Shown: one piece after another, positions 47,495 through 51,688 of the stretch
How the letters are laid out: every line of letters starts with the position of its first letter
Numbering within the stretch: position 1 is the stretch's first letter
NCBI RefSeq assembly: GCF_007990265.1
Contig: NZ_BJWH01000027.1
Span: forward strand, 1 to 51,688
Reading direction: 5' to 3'
Length of the DNA stretch: 51,688 nt
From: Cellulomonas terrae
Lineage (GTDB): Bacteria; Actinomycetota; Actinomycetes; Actinomycetales; Cellulomonadaceae
Notes under the pieces: generated by a model
Seen by the model: only the letters and a program-made list of their open reading frames with translations
Databases searched by the model: none
Told to the model about the DNA's origin: nothing
Translations under genes and position numbers: made by a program

Positions 47495-48724
47495 ATGTCC
47501 ACCGCCACGACCACGGGGTTCCCCCGCGACCAGATGACGGTCGCGTTCTACGGGAGCTTCGTCGTGTGGGGCTGGCTGCTGTACAGCTTCAACCCGAGCG
47601 TTCCGCTGCTCGCGGACGAGCTCGGCATCAGCGACGCACAGGCCGGGCTGCACGGCACCGCGATGGCCGCCGGCGGCATCCTGGCCGCGTTCGCGACGCC
47701 GCGCTTCGTGCGCAGCCACGGTCGGCGCACCGCCGTCCTCGTGGCGTGCGCCCTGATCGCCGTCGGGGCGTCCGGGCTGGTCGCGGCCCCGTCCCTGGCC
47801 TGGAGCCTGCCCGCGATGGTGGTCCTCGCCCTCGGCGGGAACATCGCGATCAGCGGTGCGCAGGCCGGGCTCGCGCTGCGCCACGGGAGCAAGGCGTCGG
47901 CGGCGCTGACCGAGGGGAACGGGATCGGCTCGTCGATCGGGCTCGTCGGCCCGCTGGCCGTCGGCGCGTGCGTGGCGATCGGCTGGGGATGGCGGCCCGC
48001 GGTCGCCGTGACGGTCGTGCTGGCGATCGTCTCGGCGCTCGTCGTTGCCCGCATCCCCGTCGGGGGCGCGATGACGCCACCGCACGTGCCCGACCCGACG
48101 ACCCCGCACGTCGTCCGTGCACGCACCACGCTCCCGGGCTGGTGCTTCCTGGTCACTATGGTCGCCGCGGTCGCCATGGAGTTCGCCACCACGTACTGGG
48201 CGACCGGCCTGGTGCTCGAGCGGACCGGGGCCGGGGCCGGCATCGCGGCGGCGACGACGGCCGGGCTCGTGGCGGGCATGTCGGTGATCCGGTTCGTCGT
48301 CGGACCGCTGTCGCTGCGCGTGGCGCCCGTGATGCTGCTCGCCGTCGCGTTCGTCGTCGCCATCGGTGGCTGGGCGATCCTGTGGACCGCGACCTCGCCG
48401 ACCGTGGCCATCGTCGGCCTGTTCGTCGCCGGGCTCGGCTACGGCGCGCAGTACCCGCTCTCCGTCGCGCTCCTCCTGGCCACCGCACCCGGACGCACGG
48501 ACGCGACCCAGGCGCGCGCGACCCTCGCGGGCGGGCTCGCGATCGGAGTCGCGCCGTTCGCGCTCGGCGCGCTGTCCGACGCCGTCGGGACCCATCAGGC
48601 GTTCCTCGTCGTCCCCGTCGTCGCGCTGGTCGGGGCGGTGGTCGCCGTGCTCGGAGGTCGCGCCGCGCGGCGGGGGGCCGCACCGGCCGTCGACCTCGAT
48701 CCCGGCGTGGCGGCGGGTAGATAA
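47495..48724 (+). CDS. MFS transporter
   Basis: A 409-residue major facilitator protein with twelve predicted helices. The N-terminal half has LYSFNPSVPLLADELGISDAQ and the cytoplasmic loop FVRSHGRRTAVL; the second half begins near LPGWCFLVTMVAAVAMEF. It resembles CynX/NarK-type or drug carriers without a diagnostic substrate motif. Its TAA stop lies inside the LacI-type palindrome that precedes the GH10 gene, so a sugar-related role is possible but only by position. Confidence 0.88.
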   Translation: MSTATTTGFPRDQMTVAFYGSFVVWGWLLYSFNPSVPLLADELGISDAQAGLHGTAMAAGGILAAFATPRFVRSHGRRTAVLVACALIAVGASGLVAAPSLAWSLPAMVVLALGGNIAISGAQAGLALRHGSKASAALTEGNGIGSSIGLVGPLAVGACVAIGWGWRPAVAVTVVLAIVSALVVARIPVGGAMTPPHVPDPTTPHVVRARTTLPGWCFLVTMVAAVAMEFATTYWATGLVLERTGAGAGIAAATTAGLVAGMSVIRFVVGPLSLRVAPVMLLAVAFVVAIGGWAILWTATSPTVAIVGLFVAGLGYGAQYPLSVALLLATAPGRTDATQARATLAGGLAIGVAPFALGALSDAVGTHQAFLVVPVVALVGAVVAVLGGRAARRGAAPAVDLDPGVAAGR

Positions 48725-48731
48725 CGTTATC
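48720..48731. promoter_or_regulatory. LacI-family type operator (GATAACGTTATC)
   Basis: A perfect 12-bp palindrome with central CG, the hallmark of LacI-family sites, stands 20 bp before the GH10 start and overlaps the MFS stop codon. TAACGT inside it could serve as the -10 box, so binding would block transcription. No LacI gene is visible in the window. Confidence 0.6.
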
Positions 48732-48751
48732 GAGCATGGCAGGCTGGCCCG

Positions 48752-49993
48752 ATGCCCAGCCTGAACCACCGACGCGCCGACGCCGTCCTCACCGTCCTGC
48801 GCCCCGACGGCCACCCGCTGGTCGACACCGACGTCGTGGTCGCCCAGCAGGGCCACGAGTTCCTGTTCGGCAACATCGGGTTCGACTTCATCGCCCTTGC
48901 CAACGCCGAGGACGATGCCGCGGAACCACCCGCGTTCGGTGGTGCGCCGGCCAGCTCGGCCGCCGCGCTCGCCGACCTGTGGCTCGACGTGTTCAACGCC
49001 GCGACGCTGCCGTTCTACTGGGGTCGCTTCGAGCCTGTGCGCGGCCGCCCGGACACCGCTCGGCTGCTCCGGGCTGCGCACTGGTTCGCGGACCGCGGCG
49101 TCGTCGTGAAGGGCCACCCGCTCGCCTGGCACACCGTCTGCGCGCCGTGGCTGGCCGACCTGAGCACGGACGAGGTCGCCGACGCGCAGGACGCCCGGAT
49201 CCGTCGCGACGTCGCCGACTTCGCCGGCGTGATCGACACCTGGGACGTGATCAACGAGGTCGTCATCATGCCGGTGTTCGACAAGGAGCCCAACGGCCTG
49301 ACCCGGCTCGCGTGGGACCGCGGACGCATCCCGACCATCCGGCTCGCGTTCGACGCCGCCCGTCAGACGAACCCGACGGCCACGCTGCTGCTCAACGACT
49401 TCGACATGTCGACCGCCTACGAGTGCTTGATCGAGGGTGTCCTGGAGGCGGGGATCCAGGTCGACGCGATCGGCCTGCAGAGCCACATGCACCAGGGCTA
49501 CTGGGGCGAGGAGAAGACCCAGCGCATCCTTGACCGGTTCGCGCGCTTCGGGCTGCCGCTGCACCTGACGGAGTCGACTCTGCTGTCCGGCGACCTGATG
49601 CCCGCCCACATCGAGGACCTCAACGATCACCAGGTCTCGTCCTGGCCGTCGACCCCCGAGGGTGAGGCGAGGCAGGCCGACGAGATCGAGCGGCACTACC
49701 GGACGCTCGTCGGGCACCCGGCCGTGCAGGCGGCGACGTACTGGGGGATCACCGACGCCGGCGCGTGGCTCGGTGCTCCCGCCGGGCTCGTCCGCGCCGA
49801 CGGCACCCCCAAGCCCGCGTACGACACGCTGCGCCGGTTGGTCAAGGACGAGTGGTGGCTGGCCCCGACGACGCTGCGGACCTCGTCGTCCGGGCGCGTC
49901 CCGGTCAGCGGGTTCCGGGGGACGTACTCGGTGGACGGCGTGCCGTTCGAGCTGGCGCACGACGGGGAGGTCGTCGTCCGGCTGGAAGGATGA
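48752..49993 (+). CDS. GH10 endo-beta-1,4-xylanase-like enzyme, cytoplasmic
   Basis: A 413-residue GH10 family TIM barrel. KGHPLAWHTVCAPWL is the family His/Trp motif; Glu169 in WDVINEV is the acid/base; Glu274 in LHLTESTL is the expected nucleophile (the usual TELD context is altered); and YWGITDAGAWLG with PKPAYDTL close the barrel. There is no signal peptide, so it should act inside the cell on imported xylo-oligosaccharides or similar glycosides. The barrel is preceded by about 30 beta-type residues and followed by about 45 residues (VPVSGFRGTYSVDGVPFEL), perhaps a small beta domain. Confidence 0.88.
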   Translation: MPSLNHRRADAVLTVLRPDGHPLVDTDVVVAQQGHEFLFGNIGFDFIALANAEDDAAEPPAFGGAPASSAAALADLWLDVFNAATLPFYWGRFEPVRGRPDTARLLRAAHWFADRGVVVKGHPLAWHTVCAPWLADLSTDEVADAQDARIRRDVADFAGVIDTWDVINEVVIMPVFDKEPNGLTRLAWDRGRIPTIRLAFDAARQTNPTATLLLNDFDMSTAYECLIEGVLEAGIQVDAIGLQSHMHQGYWGEEKTQRILDRFARFGLPLHLTESTLLSGDLMPAHIEDLNDHQVSSWPSTPEGEARQADEIERHYRTLVGHPAVQAATYWGITDAGAWLGAPAGLVRADGTPKPAYDTLRRLVKDEWWLAPTTLRTSSSGRVPVSGFRGTYSVDGVPFELAHDGEVVVRLEG

Positions 49994-49997
49994 CCGG

Positions 49998-50855
49998 GTG
50001 CCCGTCGCCTCCCTGCAGCCCGTCACCGACCCCGCCGACGAGCGGCTCGCCGACTACGTCTCGCTGACCGACGTCGCCCTGCGCTCACGGCAGGAGCCCG
50101 CCAAGGGTCTCTACATCGCCGAGAGCTCCACGGTCCTGGGCCGCGCGCTCGCCGCCGGCCACCGGCCGCGGTCCGTGCTGCTGTCGCCGCGCTGGGTGCC
50201 GGACCTCGAGCGCCTGCTCGCCGGCCTCCCCGCCGACGACACCGTCGTCCCCGTGTACGTCGCCGAGGAGCCCGTCCTCGAGGCCATCACCGGCTTCCAC
50301 GTGCACCGTGGCGCGCTCGCTGCGATGCACCGGCCCGTGCTGGAACCGGTGGCGTCGCTGCTCGCGGGCGCCCGCCGCGTCGCGGTGCTGGAGGACATCG
50401 TCGACCACACCAACGTCGGTGCCGCGTTCCGGTCCGCCGCCGCCCTCGGCGTCGACGCCGTCCTGGTGACGCCGCGCTGTGCCGACCCGCTCTACCGTCG
50501 GTCCGTCCGCGTGTCCATGGGGACGGTGTTCCAGGTGCCGTGGACCCGGATCGACCCCTGGCCCGAGGGCATCGCGCTGCTGCGCGAGGCAGGGTTCGTC
50601 ACCGCCGCGCTGGCCCTCTCGGACGACTCGATCACGCTCGACGCCCTGGTGGCCGACCCGCCCGACCGGCTGGCCCTGGTCCTCGGCGCCGAGGGGCACG
50701 GGCTCAAGCCGACCACCGTCGCGGAGTCGGACCTGGTGGTGCGGATCCCGATGGCGGGCGGGGTGGACTCGCTCAACGTGGCCGCCGCTGCTGCCGTGGC
50801 GTTCTGGGCGACGCGGGTGACGGGTCAGGCCGGCTCCTCGCGCGGCAGCGTGTAG
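49998..50855 (+). CDS. SpoU/TrmH-family RNA 2'-O-methyltransferase
   Basis: A 285-residue SPOUT enzyme that methylates a ribose in rRNA or tRNA. An N-terminal substrate-binding domain (about 1-110) has the FxAE-like YIAESSTVLGRAL. The SPOUT domain has motif 1 VDHTNVGAAFRSAAALG (Asn and Arg catalytic), motif 2 LVLGAEGHGL and motif 3 IPMAGGVDSLNVAAAAAV. GTG 49998 follows GGAAGGA and lies 4 nt after the GH10 stop. The 3' end overlaps the converging hydrolase by 31 bp. Confidence 0.94.
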   Translation: MPVASLQPVTDPADERLADYVSLTDVALRSRQEPAKGLYIAESSTVLGRALAAGHRPRSVLLSPRWVPDLERLLAGLPADDTVVPVYVAEEPVLEAITGFHVHRGALAAMHRPVLEPVASLLAGARRVAVLEDIVDHTNVGAAFRSAAALGVDAVLVTPRCADPLYRRSVRVSMGTVFQVPWTRIDPWPEGIALLREAGFVTAALALSDDSITLDALVADPPDRLALVLGAEGHGLKPTTVAESDLVVRIPMAGGVDSLNVAAAAAVAFWATRVTGQAGSSRGSV

Positions 50856-51688
50856 CGCAGGAAGCCGAGCGTCCTCGACCACGTCTCCTTGCGGGCGTAC
50901 GTGGTGAGGACCGGTTCGCCGCCGTGCCGGAACGTGACGCCCGGACCGGGGCCGAGGCTCGTGGTGAACGCGCCCCCCGGCGGCCCCGCGATCATGTGGC
51001 CGACGTCGGGCAGGACGACGTTCGCCCACGGGTACGGATGGGCCGCTCGCCGCAGGCGCTCCGCCGCGACCAGGCTGTACGCCGGTGAGTCCCACATCTG
51101 GTCGTCGGCGGCCGACACCAGGAGCACCCCGCCCCGGATCTGCTCGACCGGGATGCTGACGCGCGCCAGCTCGCCCGGGTCGGTCGGCAGCGGGGCGAAC
51201 CCGTCGCGCAGCGCGATCGGCTCGCCGCGCTCGATCGCCTCGACGAACGCGGACGACACCCGGTACGGCAGGAACGGCAGCGGTACGCCGTCGACGGTCC
51301 ACGCCGGCCCCGACGACCGCAGGATCGCGTCCAGCCGACCGGCCTCGTAGTCGATGCCCTGCGTGACGACCCCGCTGCCGACGACGCTGACCACCGACCC
51401 GACGCGCTCGTCCCGGCTGCCCACCAGGAGCGCCGCCTCGCCGCCGCGAGACCCGCCGAGCAGTCCTATCGAGCCTGGCGCGAACCCCTCCGCCTCGAGC
51501 AGGTCGAGCGCTCGCGTGAAGTACTCGAGAGGGATGTCGACGAGCGCCGACGGGACACCGGGCGCCCCGAAGTAGGCCAGGGCGAGTGCTGCGAAGCCCT
51601 CCTCCGCGAGCGCGACGGCGTCCCGCTCGTGCATCCCGCCCTCGGACCCGCCGATCACCACGACCGCGCGCTCGGCACCCGCGGCGGG
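50825..51688 (-). CDS. Acyl-CoA thioesterase/BAAT C-terminal-type alpha/beta hydrolase (5' end cut)
   Basis: The reading frame is open to the right edge, so the start lies outside; 287 residues are visible. Oxyanion segment VVVIGGSEGGMHERDA, nucleophile elbow LLGGSRGGEAALL, Asp in VSAADDQMWDS and His in PDVGHMIAG form an alpha/beta-hydrolase triad of the BAAT_C family, which cleaves or transfers acyl groups from CoA or amino acids. The substrate is unknown. An N-terminal Ig-like BAAT domain, if any, is not in view. Confidence 0.85.
   Translation of the reverse strand, partial: PAAGAERAVVVIGGSEGGMHERDAVALAEEGFAALALAYFGAPGVPSALVDIPLEYFTRALDLLEAEGFAPGSIGLLGGSRGGEAALLVGSRDERVGSVVSVVGSGVVTQGIDYEAGRLDAILRSSGPAWTVDGVPLPFLPYRVSSAFVEAIERGEPIALRDGFAPLPTDPGELARVSIPVEQIRGGVLLVSAADDQMWDSPAYSLVAAERLRRAAHPYPWANVVLPDVGHMIAGPPGGAFTTSLGPGPGVTFRHGGEPVLTTYARKETWSRTLGFLRYTLPREEPA

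Overview
The window is very GC-rich with densely packed genes, GTG starts and 4-base ATGA/GTGA overlaps. Gene content and order are those of an actinomycete. An actinobacterial suf cluster, a SteA/MctB pair, bioY-ecfA-ecfT and an intracellular-type GH10 xylanase point to Micrococcales, most likely a Cellulomonas-like genus (inference; no 16S gene is present). From memory, two stretches match conserved Mycobacterium tuberculosis neighbourhoods: 0.2-14.8 kb resembles Rv1691-Rv1700, and 16.7-43 kb resembles Rv1456c-Rv1488 with insertions.

Region 1 (188-14751, plus): a disordered Arg/Gly/Tyr-repeat protein fused to a TPR-like domain, a HAD phosphatase, a 52-residue protein, TlyA, NAD kinase, RecN, SteA, MctB/SteB, a MraY-like membrane protein, MurJ, CTP synthase and a NUDIX hydrolase. 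Most start codons overlap the preceding stop. A perfect 12-bp hairpin ends the block.

Region 2 (14791-19675, minus): a DrrAB-type ABC pair, heme A synthase CtaA, a probable frameshifted remnant, and a second ABC ATPase/permease pair running away from sufR.

Region 3 (19748-26619, plus): a near-ideal SufR operator, then sufR-sufB-sufD-Rieske-sufC-sufS-sufU-sufT and a strong terminator. This is the complete Fe-S cluster assembly machine of the organism type.

Region 4 (26698-36911): neutral zinc metallopeptidase, a biotin ECF transporter (bioY-ecfA-ecfT), an ABC-F protein, a DUF3099/small protein/SURF1 operon, a mabA-inhA-like fabG-fabI pair, SixA-type phosphatase, a DUF4037 protein and SerB.

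Region 5 (36957-42981): glgC divergent from a GT4 glycogen synthase (GlgM/GlgA type), an uncharacterised 262-residue protein, a lone ABC ATPase and an NfeD/SPFH (QmcA-type) membrane pair.

Region 6 (43052-51688): a TetR regulator with its palindromic operator and an asymmetric heterodimeric ABC exporter; an MFS carrier; a GH10 enzyme without signal peptide behind a perfect LacI-type palindrome; a SpoU-type RNA methyltransferase; and a BAAT-type alpha/beta hydrolase cut by the window edge.

A striking regulatory theme is that many transcription-unit-first genes lack a Shine-Dalgarno sequence and carry a TANNNT -10 box 6-8 nt before the start codon, which predicts leaderless mRNAs. No tRNA, rRNA, CRISPR array, insertion sequence or prophage was seen.
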